A stretch of 64,000 nt of DNA from Monocercomonoides exilis (GCA_001643675.2 LSRY02000037.1:802501-866500); one strand, 5' to 3'. Positions 12,694-23,453 are shown, numbered from the stretch's first letter. Notes: generated by a model from the sequence alone, not told the origin. Numbers and translations: made by a program.

Positions 12694-13707
12694 ATGAAGT
12701 TCAGGGCACAGCTTCATTCAAAAGATTTTTTTTTAAGAGTTCTATCAACTCTAGAAAAAATTGGTAAAACAGCAAATCTTGTACTTTCTCCTACACTTCT
12801 TCAATTGTTTCTTGTTCCATCTGCTGCTTCTTCAATTAAAGTGAGAATAGAAATTGCTATGGAACATCTATTTACTAATGTTGTAATTCAAAGCCTTTCT
12901 GAAAATCATATATTTATGGAAATCGATGTTTCAAATCTTTGCCAAGCAATTAAATCTTGCCAAAGAGTTGATGATGTATTGCTTTCATTATCAAAAAAAG
13001 ATGGATTCCCAAACCTTTCGATTCAACTGAAACCAAGCGCCGTTTGCTATCTCATTGAATCCTTACAAAAGTTTATTCGAAAATGGACTTATTGTTTCTT
13101 TTTCTATTTTAGGATATAAAAATTACTCAAGACATACCAATTCATTTGCTGAAACGAGAAGATTTTGAACAGAGTCTCGTTTCACCGCTTACAGATTTGC
13201 CTGATGTTCAAATATGCCTCCCACCGATGAAACCTTTTTATGCTTTGATAGAAAGATATAAATCAATTGATTCATCAGTTTTACTTCTTGCCAACATGGA
13301 TGGAAAGCTTTCTGTTAAAGCGGAATCAACACAAGCATCAGCAACAACATTTTATAAAGATTTATTAAATCCTTCAACTTGTTTGTGGATATCATATTTC
13401 CATATTCTTTTCAAAAATTTGAATTTAATTATTTCTTTTCTAAGCTGATAATCCTGTACCAATGGAACCTGATCCAACAAAAATTGGACAAATAAAACTT
13501 GACATTAGAAAATTCTTGAAAATATTAAGCAGTTATCAGCTTGTTCCAAGTAATGTTGTTGCATGTGTGCAAAAAATTCATTTTATCAAATATTTATAAT
13601 TTCATTTCTTTGAAAACTCAGGTATCTTCAACGAAAAGGCTCTAGTACTTCATGTTTTATCAGAAAACCTGTATGTAATGTATGAAATTCCTCATATACC
13701 CGCGTAA
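12694..13707 (+). CDS. HUS1: HUS1 checkpoint clamp subunit, 4 exons
   Basis: Subunit of the RAD9-HUS1-RAD1 (9-1-1) ring loaded at damaged DNA. Proposed exons are 12694-13041, 13113-13380, 13445-13564 and 13622-13707; all junctions keep phase and give 273 aa (human HUS1 is 280). The N-terminus MKFRAQL matches the HUS1 start. The DIPIHLL block at the start of exon 2, LDIRKFLKIL in exon 3 and LHVLSENLYVMYEIP at the end all align with the family. The exon 3 donor GTGTGC was chosen because the junction then reads VVACIFNEKALVLH, as in homologues. Introns are 57-71 nt. It lies 248 bp after CAF1 on the same strand, with no sign of an operon. Confidence 0.93.
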
Positions 13708-13904
13708 ATGCTTGTTCTTGGATAAGAAGTTTATCTATTTTTTTGTGTTTCACTTCACGGAATGAAAATTCCCTGTGTTTTATATAAAAATACAACAAAA
13801 TATCAAAATAACATATCTTTACATATTAATGTGACTGAGATGCAAATAGAAATTTTACACTATCTGCAAACCTTTCGGAACAGAATAAGATTTCCACATG
13901 TTTC

Positions 13905-14625
13905 TCAAAACCAGCAATGCTTATCAGATCCTCCCTGTTCTCTTGCAGACCAAGGACATCTCGCTCCCGTTTTTACTGGATTTTGGACTTTGGCTCTGTT
14001 GTAATGAGATCCTATTGGGCGAGCAACATGAGAAGAAGCTGCGAAGTGAGAAACATGCTGCTTCGATCTTTCAGAAATCGAAGGAGTAGATGTTTTTGTG
14101 AGATGAGTGGAAGCGGTAGCTGAAGTGTCAGAAGCAACTTGAGATGTGGAGGGTTGTTCAGAAGATTCGTCTTTTTGATGACTTTCTTCTGCTAATTCTG
14201 AAGGATTCAATTTGGTACGTTTTGAAGATTTATCTTCGGGACTGGAGTTCGAAGATTCTTCGTCTGAACTGGAATGAGAACGATGAGATCTTCTTTTGTG
14301 ATGTTCGGAATGATGTCGTTTCGATTTTTGCTTTCGATCCAAATTCTTACGCTCAGGTGAAGAATCATCTGAAGAATTGCTGGAATCTGAAGACGAATGT
14401 CTTTTTGATCTTGAATGATGATGAGAATGATGTTCGTGTGAATGTTTATGCTTGTGATGTGATGATCCTTTTCTTCCAGTGAATGTCTTAAGTAATTTAT
14501 GCAGCAAAGCGTCTTCAAGTTCTCTGAAAAACATCAGATAAAATATACATTTAAAAGTGTTAATAAAAATCTTCAAAAGTTAAAAGCAAAAAGAAATATA
14601 ACTTTTCACTCGATTCTTTGGACAT
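13905..14625 (-). CDS. His/Ser/Arg-rich SR-like protein, 2 exons
   Basis: Exon 1 is 14625-14603 (MSKESSE plus two bases) and exon 2 is 14523-13905. The intron runs GTTATA...TTTTCAG and the junction gives K-ELEDALLHKLLKTF, a short predicted helix. The rest is His, Ser, Arg, Lys and Asp/Glu, with HKHKHSHEHHSHHHSRSKRH-type runs, followed by Ser/Thr-rich sequence; 213 aa in all. The composition resembles spliceosome-associated SR-like proteins, but I cannot name a family. A possible extra intron near the 3' end (donor GTAAAA in NP|VKTG) would replace the last about 25 residues, so the C-terminus is uncertain. The start codon is 105 bp from that of the divergent neighbour, suggesting a shared bidirectional promoter. 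Confidence 0.65.
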
Positions 14626-14730
14626 AAATTGTTTTGAAAATAATTGATTGATCAAATGAATACTAAAACCATATTAAAACAGAACAAGAGAAAATTGTGC
14701 TAAATTTCATTTATTGTAAAGGTTAAAAAA

Positions 14731-15678
14731 ATGAGTTCTTTATCAAAAGAGCTGTATGATCTCAAACAAGAAGTTAGAAGAAGCCTTGCTGAAGACGAAC
14801 AAGTAACGCCTGATATTTCAACAAAGATTAAACGAATTCTGATGCTTGAAGCAGAACTTCAAAAGAGCTTGGATTCTTCAAGTGGTCGCTCAATGCTAAA
14901 TATGTTGCAGTTTGCATTTTGTATGAAATCCTTTTCTTTGCTAATTATCTTCTTTTTTTCAAATAGAGACATGAACTCATTATCATCACAACCTAGAAAA
15001 GCAACTCCAAACATTTCGTTCATTCAGAATGTAATCGCGCAAACGATAACTTCCAGTGAGGAAAAGGTTGCTAATTTTTTTTTCATTTTTGAGTTACATT
15101 TGTTTCAGGATAAGAAAAAAGTGAAATTACATTACACAAAAGATGAAAAGAAAGAAGCACAAAAAGCATTTGAAGAACAACAAAAACGACGCAAAATTGC
15201 TGCTGCTTTAAAACTACAGGCTTTGAAAGAACGCGAAGGGATGGACACTGTGAAAGTTAATGATATCAATGATGACGAATGTACTCTTTCGAATGAAATG
15301 AAAAAAAAGAAAAGTTCACGAAGCAATCACGACCACGGCCACAGGCATCGCAGACATCATAAAAAGTCCGACAAATCAGAGAAAGATTCGAAACACAACA
15401 AGAAACGAAATATAGAGAGTGAGATAGAATCAACGGATGAAGATTCAACAAACGAAGAGAAATCAAAGACTTCGAAAAACAATCACCACCACCACCATCA
15501 TCATAGACACAATAAGCATAAGCACAAATCGAGTCGTCGAAGAATTGATTCGGATATCTCAAGCAGTTCAAGCAGCAATGAAGATAGATCTGATTCTTCT
15601 GATAGCATTGTTTCGGAGAGCGAAAAGGAAAGTGGTGAATTTTCAGAGGATGAATCTGTTCGTTCAGATTTTAAATGA
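14731..15678 (+). CDS. Coiled N-terminus, His/Ser/Lys-rich C-terminus, 3 exons
   Basis: Probable exons are 14731-14903, 14967-15066 and 15109-15678 (280 aa). The reading frame is also open through both introns, but they look intronic: T-rich stretches ending in CAAATAG and GTTTCAG, with donors GTTGCA and GTTGCT. The first donor is the less certain. Residues 1-50 (LKQEVRRSLAEDE...) are predicted helical. The middle is basic and coiled (KKEAQKAFEEQQKRRKIAAALKLQALKE). The C-terminus is a His/Ser/Asp/Glu-rich tail with seven consecutive His codons near 15485. Function unknown; nuclear by composition (inference). It is paired head to head with a compositionally similar gene. Confidence 0.65.
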   Translation: MSSLSKELYDLKQEVRRSLAEDEQVTPDISTKIKRILMLEAELQKSLDSSSGRSMLNMLQFAFCMKSFSLLIIFFFSNRDMNSLSSQPRKATPNISFIQNVIAQTITSSEEKVANFFFIFELHLFQDKKKVKLHYTKDEKKEAQKAFEEQQKRRKIAAALKLQALKEREGMDTVKVNDINDDECTLSNEMKKKKSSRSNHDHGHRHRRHHKKSDKSEKDSKHNKKRNIESEIESTDEDSTNEEKSKTSKNNHHHHHHHRHNKHKHKSSRRRIDSDISSSSSSNEDRSDSSDSIVSESEKESGEFSEDESVRSDFK

Positions 15679-16398
15679 AGTTGTCGAGAAATAGCGTTTA
15701 TAAACGAACGAAAAATGCATTTTTTTTTAAAAAAAAGATGAATGTAGATACTCCACTGAAATTGAAGCAATATCCAATTTTTGTGTAGTTATTGCATGGA
15801 TCTTTCAATCATTAGATATTTACGGAAACTTTGAGAATACCAACAAAAATCTATTTCCATCGACTTTCTTCTGTCAGAACGTAACAGTCGTTTTCATGAA
15901 ATTTACAAGAAAGTTTTTTCAAGATTAGCAACAAAATCAGTCTGAAACAAACAATGAGTATTCTTTTTCTATCATTTGAAAACAATCAAAGATGATGATG
16001 ATGATAACGATAAACAGAAACCACCACGAAAAAGCGAAAAAAATCTAACTTTATTGTTATTCTCCTTATTTCATAAATAACCTCTTTTGCTCATTTTTCA
16101 TTTTTGAAGCAATATTTTTATTTTTTTAATTAAAAAATACGCTTCAAAATAATTGAATATTGAATAACAAGAACATAACCAATGCATTTCTCTATGAATG
16201 GACAGCTGCATCATAAAATGTGCACATTTCAGCAAATTACATTACACATTACAACAAGACATTCTAATTTTCATTCACTTCTCGAAGCTATTTAAGGAAT
16301 GATACATCCGAATCCATTTATTAATTATCATTCATTTTTTTCCCAAAAGTATCTTCTTCTTTTTATTTTCTTTCTTTACTTTTCTTCACTTTTTTTTT
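15679..16398. other. Convergent intergenic spacer
   Basis: About 720 bp between the 3' ends of two convergent genes. AT-rich with short A and T runs. I see no ORF, RNA gene or repeat worth naming. Confidence 0.6.
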
Positions 16399-19300
16399 TC
16401 ACTCTGCTTTTTTATTGAAGAATGCAAATAGCTTCTCCTTCGATAGAAGAGTGCTCTGTATCTCCTTCAGCGCTGCTGTCTGGTCAGCCACTTTTCTCGA
16501 AGAACGCCGTTTTTTCACTGAACTTTGCGGTTTTTTGCCAGAAGCCGAAAAAGAAGAGGAAGAGGAAGAGGAAGGAGAAGAAGATGAACGGGGCATTGAC
16601 AAAGGATGGAAAAGAGAAGAAGAGGAAAGCTTTGGGTTTGGCTTGTTGATCACTCTTCTGCCAGTCATAGCAACAGCATTTGCTATCTGCAAAGAATGCT
16701 TGTTTATTTGGAGGTTGGATGAAATAGGAGAGGAAGAAGAAGTCGATGAAGAAGAGGAAGAGGAGGAGGAAGAAGATGATTGATGGAAAAGAAACGGATT
16801 CAACAGTTCCGAAGACGCAGAATTTGCTGGATCCAATGAAAAAATTGTATTCAATGGAGAAGAAGAAGAAGAAGAAGACGACGACGACGAAGAAGAAGAA
16901 CCAGAACTGCTTCGTCTCGAATGGCTTGTCTGCATCTTCGTCTCCACCCCAGGTGAAGCTGCTGCTGTCTCAGTGTGTGAATGGTGCAAGAACGAAAATG
17001 CCATCTTCCCTTCGCTCTCTCCCAGCACATTCTGCAGCGCAGTTTGAGACAGCCTCGCCAGCACACTCAGACTGGGAGCAGATTTGGCGAGGAGAGGCAA
17101 AGCAGCGTTTCGGATGCCTGGGATGTGTGTGGCGATGGCACAGGGCAATTGACTCAGAGCATCAGGTGCTTCAGAATGGAAGCTCAAGTCGCCATCTGGT
17201 TCGTTTTCGCCTTGTTTTAAGTCTCTAAAAAGCTCAACAGTTTCAGAAGGGTTTTGGGTCCAGACGATGCGAAGGGAAGGGAAGTGGAGGGAGAGGAGGA
17301 TTAAGCGCCCCGCAGTGGAGTGCAAAGAGGAGAGAGATTCGTTCAGTTGCTGCTGTTGATGCTGCTGTTGTTGGAGGCGCTGGAAGGCAGAGGAGGAGGA
17401 AGAAGAAGAATAAGATGAGGAAGAAGAAGAAGTAGATAAGTCACCAAAAGAAGAAGCAGGAGAAGCAGAAGCAGGAGAAGAAGCTAAACTTCCATCAAAC
17501 AATGCACTATTCGACCCACTCCAGTTGTGTGACGGGACAAGATCACCTGTTGCCCCGTCTTCTCTGTTGAACCCGAACTCAATCAGCAGCACAGGGACAG
17601 CATATGCCTTTGTGAGAGCAGTGGCTTGCTGGACGAGTCTTCCTGAGTGAAGAGACTGAGACAAATCTGAAGGGGACTTCCTCTCTATGCATATTCGGGG
17701 GGAAAGAACATAGTCTCCAATTTCGATCTGTTTGGGGACGACTTCGAAGCCGCTGCGGTGGAGGAGGAGGGGAAGGTGGGAGCGGAACTCGCGCATGTCG
17801 ACAACGATGCGGGGGCGGATGGGGTGGAGGAGAAGACGGGTGGAGAGAGGAGAGGGAAGAGAAAGAGAAGGAAGAGAAGAAGAAGAAGAAGAGAGTGAAG
17901 ATTTTGAGGGAGAAGAAGAGGAGAAAAGGGGATTTTTGGAGGGAGTTGTTTGAAGAGCAACAGTATTTGAAGAAGAAGATGTTAAAGTATTGTTAACCTC
18001 CTTTGGAATAACTTTTGACTGATTAGCTCCTTCAAAATCATAAATTGCATCTGACTCCATTTTATTTTTATCTTCTTCTTCTTCCTTCTTTCCCTCTTCT
18101 CCTTCATTTCTTTCTCTTTCTCCTTCTCTTTCTTTCCCTTCTCTTATTTCCTCTTTCTCCTCCTCCTCCTCCTTCTTCTTCTCCTCCTCTCTCACCGGCA
18201 GCACCCTCTTCGGAATCACCAGCGACTTCTCATTCTGAATGAGGCTGTTGAATGCCTCCGTCTCTGCTTTCACCCTGTTCACATACAGCTCTTGCTCTAT
18301 GCTCTCTGAATAAACTACAAAAAACAGGTCTGATATCGTCTTTTGATAAGATGGTTGTGGAGATGAGGAATTTTCTTTGTTTTTATCTTTATTTTTGTCT
18401 ATAAGTTCTTTATCAAATGCTGATTCTTGTCTCATTTTCATTGATTTTCCATCTTTGTCATCATCATTATTATCGTCATCTTCATCACTGCTATCCACCT
18501 CCATCAACCCCTTCTTCCTCTTCCTTCCTCCTCCTTCTCCTCCCCCTTCTTCTTCCTCCATCCTCCTCCTCCTCTCCGCCCTCTCCTTCCACAGGGGGCT
18601 TCTGTGTGTTGCATAATACATCTCCACCTGCCTCAACGAAAGCACGTCTGGCTCAGCAATCACCACAAAATGAGGGTGGAATCGGTTCATCAGCATCAAC
18701 AGCTCATTCGATGGAGTCGCCAGGCAAAGAAGAGGAACACACAATTGCTCAGCTTTTACTGCTGCCTTGTGGAAACGCTGCTCAAAGAACAGGTTTGGCA
18801 GCTCATCAATCTGAGGGAAGGAGAATGGAACGCAGAGAGGGATGTTATTTTCTTCTTCTTCTTCTTCATTGGCAGAGTGAGAGGAAGAAGTTTTGTGAGA
18901 AGAATTTTTCTTCGTATTCTTCTTCTTCTTCTTTCTTCTCTTCCTCTTTATCTTTCTCTTCTTTATCTTCATCTTTATATTTTTTATCTTCATTGTCTTC
19001 ACTTTCTCCATCTCCCTCCCCCTCTCAATTCCTCCATATATTTGGTTAATACTGCCATTCCCTTTGAAACTATCTGATAAACTTGTATTTGTCGTGTTAG
19101 GGGACAAGAACGAGTTGTATCTTTCTGTGTTTGAATTCTCATTGAAATCATTTCCTTCTTCTCCTTCTCCTTCATCTTCTCCTCTTCTTTCTTCTTCATC
19201 TTCTTCAAATCCTTCGTGTTCTGTTGCAATAACATCATCGTCATCTTCATCGTCATCACTGTCTTCTTCTTCTTCTTCTTCTTCATCCTCTTCCTCCTCT

Positions 19301-22300
19301 TCACCTTCTTCATCATCATCTTCTTCCTCATCTCCATCATTTCCTTCTCTTCTTCCTTTTTCTTCCTCTTCATCTGAATCATCTCTATCAACATTTCCTT
19401 TCATTTTCTTCTTCTTTCCTCTTCTTTCCCTTTCATCATCATCATCATCATCTCCCTCTCCTCCTTCTTCTCCCTCTTCCCCATCTCCCTCTTCTTCCTC
19501 TTCTCCTTCTCCTTCTCCTTCTCCTCCACTGCTCATCCACCTCTTCTGCCCTCCCAATGCTGTTCCTTCTAACAATTCTCTTTGCAAATCGTCTTCAAAA
19601 TTCCTGTCTTCAGAATTCGCCATCTGTGTTAGGATTTCTATTGCTTGCGTCTCATATTTATCCCTTCCTTTCATTTCTTCTTCCTCTTCTTCTTCTTCAT
19701 TCTTCTCTTCTTCTTCTTTATTTTTTTCTTCTTTCTCTTCTTCTTCTCTTCCTTCTTCTTCTCTTCCTTCTTCTCCTCCTCCTTCCTTCTTATTCTCCAC
19801 CTCTTTCTTTTCTCCCCAATCCTTCACCCCCTTTCCTATTCCTATTCCTATTCCATTCCCTGTTCCATTCACTCCTATTCCTCCTCCTCCTCCTCCTCCT
19901 CCTCCTCCATATCCATTTCCTTTTCCATTTCCTATTCTTCCTCCATTTCCTCCTCCAACCCCCAGCCTCGCCCTCCTCCTCGCCTTCTCTATCGCCACTT
20001 CTCTCTTCCTCCTCGCCTCCTCCTCCATCAGCAGGCTTATCTGCATTCTTCTAGCTGCCATCGACATTTCGTAGCGGTTGAAGGAAGAAGCAATGGAGTT
20101 GATGTACTCTCTGCTTTTGAGCTGCTTTCGGGCCATTGTTTTGATGACTCTGCTTGTGACGGAGTCAGAAATGAGGAGAATGCGCTTGAGCGTGTCGGAG
20201 GGGTGGTATTGGGGAGGAGAAGGGGGAGAGGAGGTGGAAGAGGAGGAGGAAGAGGAGGAAGAGGAACAGGAAGAAGAAGAAGAAGATGATGATGATTCCA
20301 TTTGATTATCAGACATTCCAGACATTTGTTCCATCACTTCAGAAGCAGCAGCCTCAACAGCAGAAGCAGAAGCAGAAGCAGAAGCAGAGAAAGAGGCTGA
20401 GGCTGAAGCAGAATCATCAATCACAGTCAACTCATTCTTTGGCTCCTCTGCCTCCTTTTCCTTATTATTTTGATCAATCCCGTAATCAAAATTGAAAGGA
20501 GAAGAAGCGACGTGGTCGAGCGGGGGATTTTCCGGCTCAGATTCTGCACATTTTTTGATTATGGCCTCGATCTCTTTCCATTTTGGGTTTTCTTCTGCAT
20601 TTCGATAGAAAATGTGTTGGATGGTTTTTTCTTTGCGGGTGGCGGTGGAGAAAGGAGAAGGAGAAGGAGAAGAGGAAGAGGAAGAGGAAGAAAGGGAAGA
20701 GGAAGAGAAGGAAGAAGAAGAAGAAAGAGAAGATAATGGAGAAGTTATAGAGGAAGAAGATAATGAAGAAGATAATGATGGAAGAGAAGAAGAAGAAGAA
20801 TTTGAAGGTGCTGTTGAAGGAACAGCTGAATTCTTCCGTTGCATCTGACGCAGCTTCAGCAAGAGAAGAGGAGAAGGTGTAGGTTTCTTCTTGGCTGGTT
20901 GAGGAGATAACAAGGAAGAAGAAGAAGAAGAAGAAGAAGAAGAAGAAGAAGAAGAGGAAGAGGAAGAAGATGAAGATGATAGAGAAGAAGAAGAAGAAGA
21001 AGAAGAAGAAAATGAAGAAGTTTGTTCAATTTTTTGATTTTTGGAGTTAGGCGATTGAGAAGAATTATCAATATCCATTTCATTCTCTTTCTCTCCTTCT
21101 CTTCCATCTTTCTCCTTTTCATTTCCTTTTCCTCTTTCTTCTTCTTCCTCTCTTTTCTCCTCTTCTTTCTCTTCCACATCATCATCATCTTCTTCTTCTT
21201 CATATGAAGCACTTCCATCATGATAGTCATCTCCAAAAACTTCCACTTTTCTCGATTTCCTCTTCTTCAATTTCTTCTTCTTATTATTCTTCTTCATATT
21301 TTCATTGGTACTATTTTCTTCTTCATCTTTCTCTTTTTCTCCTTCTCCTTCTCCTTCTCCTTCTCCTTCTCCTTCTCCTTCTCCTTCTCCTTCTCCTTCT
21401 CCTTCTCCTTCTCCCTCTTCCATCTTCTTCTTCCTCTTCTTCCTTTTCTTCATCTCCTTCCCTTTCTCCTTCCTCCTCTTCCTCTCCTCCCTCTCTCTCC
21501 TTCTCATCTCCTCCCTCACCCCCATCGCTATACCCTTCGCCAGGTTCCTCTCCTTCAGCACAGCCGCCTCTGCCCCTGCCCTCTCATCTGCCAAGCGCAA
21601 AAGCGACTGCGCGGCTGGCTGGCTTGCCCAGAGCGGGAAAAGAGGGGAGAATGGAGCAGCTAATGTCCGCATTATCATGCTCGCCGCAAGGAGGCTGGTG
21701 GTGGCGGTGCGGGCGGACATGAAGGTGTGGAGAGAGGCGAGGGCGGAGGTGGAAGAAGAAAGGGAAGAAGAGGAGGGAAACGTGGAAGAAGAGGAAGAAG
21801 AAGCTGTAGAAGAAGAAGAAGAAGGGAATAAAGATGATGATTGAACAGAAGAAGCTATCCCATTTCCCAATCCAACCCCAATCCCTTGCTGTCCAGTCCC
21901 AAACCCCCTGGGTGCTGGAAGCAGCGACGAGTCCCCCTGAATCGCGCGATGGAGGAGGTTTCTGAATGTGAGGGCATCTAACCGTGCCAGCCCAAAGGCG
22001 AGCCGGCGCACCAGGCGGATGTCCCGCAACAGGGACCACGCATTCTGAGGGGTCTGGTGCCAGGCTGAAGACATGCGCTGCAGAAACAGCCTGTCAAAAC
22101 GCGTGCTCAGGGCGTCTTGCACAGCAAATGACATGTCAGATGCACTTTCGTCGTTGGACTCCTTCCGTTTGACCATGAGCGAGGCTTCGCGTAAGCAAAA
22201 CTCCAGCAGCTCAGTTATGTGTTTCTGCATTTGTTGCATGATGGGGGACATCGAAACGTGGACTTCTGTGACTTTTAATCCAGAAGAGTCTAAATCAATG

Positions 22301-22866
22301 CAAACGTCATCCCGAAAGCGAGGCCATAACATGAGCGTTTCACATTGCAACGTTGCCATAGCCTTACCTATTGCATTGAACCCACGAGTGAATGCACTTG
22401 GTACAGTTGAAACTGCATGAATAAATCCAATTTGGTTTTTTTCTCTGAACATTTCAAGAACAAAGCTATCAGGCGACATATCAGAAATTTGATGTGCATC
22501 TAATACTATTATCCCAGAAATGGAATGCATTGGAACAACATTTCTAAGTATATCAACAACAAGAATACGTGTAGAAACAGAAAAGACGCCTCCTTCTAAA
22601 TATAAAGCAGCTCTCTCAGAAGAATTATACGAAGCATTTAATCTTTTTGGATAAATCTTTCCGTCAATTTCTTGAAGGCTAAATTGATGGGAATGAGAAT
22701 CATTAAGAATGAAAACCAATGTTTTGGATTTTGCATTAAGTTTGATAATTGAATTGATAATTAAGCGTGGATTGAGTCCAGAACCTAGAATAAGAAGGGA
22801 ACTTTTATTAATTAATAGCTGCTTCAGAATTTTCAGAATAAAAGAAGTGGGCCTGTCAGATTCCAT
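16399..22866 (-). CDS. ERCC4: XPF/RAD1 (ERCC4) structure-specific endonuclease with giant low-complexity inserts
   Basis: Known role: nuclease partner of ERCC1/RAD10 that cuts 5' of lesions in nucleotide excision and cross-link repair. The helicase-like N-terminus occupies residues 1-310 (RILVVDILRNVVP, VLDAH, LMLWPRF, HVSMSPIM). Conserved islands follow at about 755-795 (NPKWKEIEAII), 890-935, 1345-1425 (HPHFVVIAEPDVLSLRQVE) and 1500-1560. The ERCC4 nuclease lies at about 1695-1830 with RIVVDMREFRS and an intact GDYVLSPRICIERK..SD active site. A tandem HhH domain at about 1905-1965 (LPCAIATHIPGI) is the ERCC1-binding part. Inserts of Ser, Glu, Gly-Glu and Asp more than double the usual about 900 aa. 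I start at ATG 22866 (MESDRP); the frame is open upstream to a GTG at 22926, and a small upstream exon is possible. The stop is TGA. Confidence 0.92.
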   Translation of the reverse strand: MESDRPTSFILKILKQLLINKSSLLILGSGLNPRLIINSIIKLNAKSKTLVFILNDSHSHQFSLQEIDGKIYPKRLNASYNSSERAALYLEGGVFSVSTRILVVDILRNVVPMHSISGIIVLDAHQISDMSPDSFVLEMFREKNQIGFIHAVSTVPSAFTRGFNAIGKAMATLQCETLMLWPRFRDDVCIDLDSSGLKVTEVHVSMSPIMQQMQKHITELLEFCLREASLMVKRKESNDESASDMSFAVQDALSTRFDRLFLQRMSSAWHQTPQNAWSLLRDIRLVRRLAFGLARLDALTFRNLLHRAIQGDSSLLPAPRGFGTGQQGIGVGLGNGIASSVQSSSLFPSSSSSTASSSSSSTFPSSSSLSSSTSALASLHTFMSARTATTSLLAASMIMRTLAAPFSPLFPLWASQPAAQSLLRLADERAGAEAAVLKERNLAKGIAMGVREEMRRREREERKRRKEKGKEMKKRKKRKKKMEEGEGEGEGEGEGEGEGEGEGEGEGEGEKEKDEEENSTNENMKKNNKKKKLKKRKSRKVEVFGDDYHDGSASYEEEEDDDDVEEKEEEKREEEEERGKGNEKEKDGREGEKENEMDIDNSSQSPNSKNQKIEQTSSFSSSSSSSSSLSSSSSSSSSSSSSSSSSSSSSSLLSPQPAKKKPTPSPLLLLKLRQMQRKNSAVPSTAPSNSSSSSLPSLSSSLSSSSITSPLSSLSSSSSFSSSSLSSSSSSSSPSPSPFSTATRKEKTIQHIFYRNAEENPKWKEIEAIIKKCAESEPENPPLDHVASSPFNFDYGIDQNNKEKEAEEPKNELTVIDDSASASASFSASASASASAVEAAASEVMEQMSGMSDNQMESSSSSSSSSCSSSSSSSSSSTSSPPSPPQYHPSDTLKRILLISDSVTSRVIKTMARKQLKSREYINSIASSFNRYEMSMAARRMQISLLMEEEARRKREVAIEKARRRARLGVGGGNGGRIGNGKGNGYGGGGGGGGGGIGVNGTGNGIGIGIGKGVKDWGEKKEVENKKEGGGEEGREEEGREEEEKEEKNKEEEEKNEEEEEEEEMKGRDKYETQAIEILTQMANSEDRNFEDDLQRELLEGTALGGQKRWMSSGGEGEGEGEEEEEGDGEEGEEGGEGDDDDDDERERRGKKKKMKGNVDRDDSDEEEEKGRREGNDGDEEEDDDEEGEEEEEDEEEEEEEDSDDDEDDDDVIATEHEGFEEDEEERRGEDEGEGEEGNDFNENSNTERYNSFLSPNTTNTSLSDSFKGNGSINQIYGGIERGREMEKVKTMKIKNIKMKIKKRKIKRKRRKKKKKNTKKNSSHKTSSSHSANEEEEEENNIPLCVPFSFPQIDELPNLFFEQRFHKAAVKAEQLCVPLLCLATPSNELLMLMNRFHPHFVVIAEPDVLSLRQVEMYYATHRSPLWKERAERRRRMEEEEGGGEGGGRKRKKGLMEVDSSDEDDDNNDDDKDGKSMKMRQESAFDKELIDKNKDKNKENSSSPQPSYQKTISDLFFVVYSESIEQELYVNRVKAETEAFNSLIQNEKSLVIPKRVLPVREEEKKKEEEEEKEEIREGKEREGERERNEGEEGKKEEEEDKNKMESDAIYDFEGANQSKVIPKEVNNTLTSSSSNTVALQTTPSKNPLFSSSSPSKSSLSSSSSSLPSLSLPSPLSTRLLLHPIRPRIVVDMREFRSHLPLLLHRSGFEVVPKQIEIGDYVLSPRICIERKSPSDLSQSLHSGRLVQQATALTKAYAVPVLLIEFGFNREDGATGDLVPSHNWSGSNSALFDGSLASSPASASPASSFGDLSTSSSSSSYSSSSSSSAFQRLQQQQHQQQQLNESLSSLHSTAGRLILLSLHFPSLRIVWTQNPSETVELFRDLKQGENEPDGDLSFHSEAPDALSQLPCAIATHIPGIRNAALPLLAKSAPSLSVLARLSQTALQNVLGESEGKMAFSFLHHSHTETAAASPGVETKMQTSHSRRSSSGSSSSSSSSSSSSSSPLNTIFSLDPANSASSELLNPFLFHQSSSSSSSSSSSSTSSSSPISSNLQINKHSLQIANAVAMTGRRVINKPNPKLSSSSLFHPLSMPRSSSSPSSSSSSSFSASGKKPQSSVKKRRSSRKVADQTAALKEIQSTLLSKEKLFAFFNKKAE
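21339..21413. repeat. CTCCTT hexanucleotide microsatellite inside the XPF gene
   Basis: About 12 perfect copies of a 6-bp unit on the plus strand. On the coding strand they translate as alternating Gly-Glu in an insert between conserved XPF islands. The length is probably polymorphic. Confidence 0.85.
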
Positions 22867-22926
22867 GCATTCCTTGATACTTGAATAGAAACGAAAAAAA
22901 AATATGGAAACGTTGTTTTTTTTCAC

Positions 22927-23453
22927 TGAATCTTTTTTCTATTTGGTATAAATAAAAGTTGTAATATAATTTTCTATTCAAACGTTCAGAAAAATTTGAA
23001 TATTACTTGTTTTTCACTATGAAAATTTATTTCTATTAATTTTCTTTTCACCGAAAAAAAAATTTCTTTTTGAAATAAATAGATTCCACACAAAGATAGA
23101 GTGCATAATGTGCATTTGAAACAATTCATTAAAGTATAAAAGTGTAATTGAATCAAAGATCGATTTAATCAACAAATCTTCAGTTCCATTCAAAAATAAT
23201 GTTAAAAAAAAAATATTAAAATAAATTAAAATTAGTCATGCACATTCAAAATGTTTTGATAATTTGATGTAACCAATTAAAGTTCTATCGCTTTTCTTTT
23301 TTTCTTTTTCTTTTTTTTGAAAAAATAAATTTTTTTTCAAATTTTGGTCAAACTTCAACCTTAATTATTTTCATTTTTGAAAGTGTAACATTCAATGATT
23401 TATGGTTATTCATAATTGATCTTTTATTGAAAAAGAAGAACCACTAAAGTAAA
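22927..23453. other. Divergent promoter region, no gene seen
   Basis: AT-rich spacer between the minus-strand XPF gene and the plus-strand MRH-like gene. It contains several A or T runs of 8-9 bases. It presumably carries both promoters; no motif could be assigned. Confidence 0.5.
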
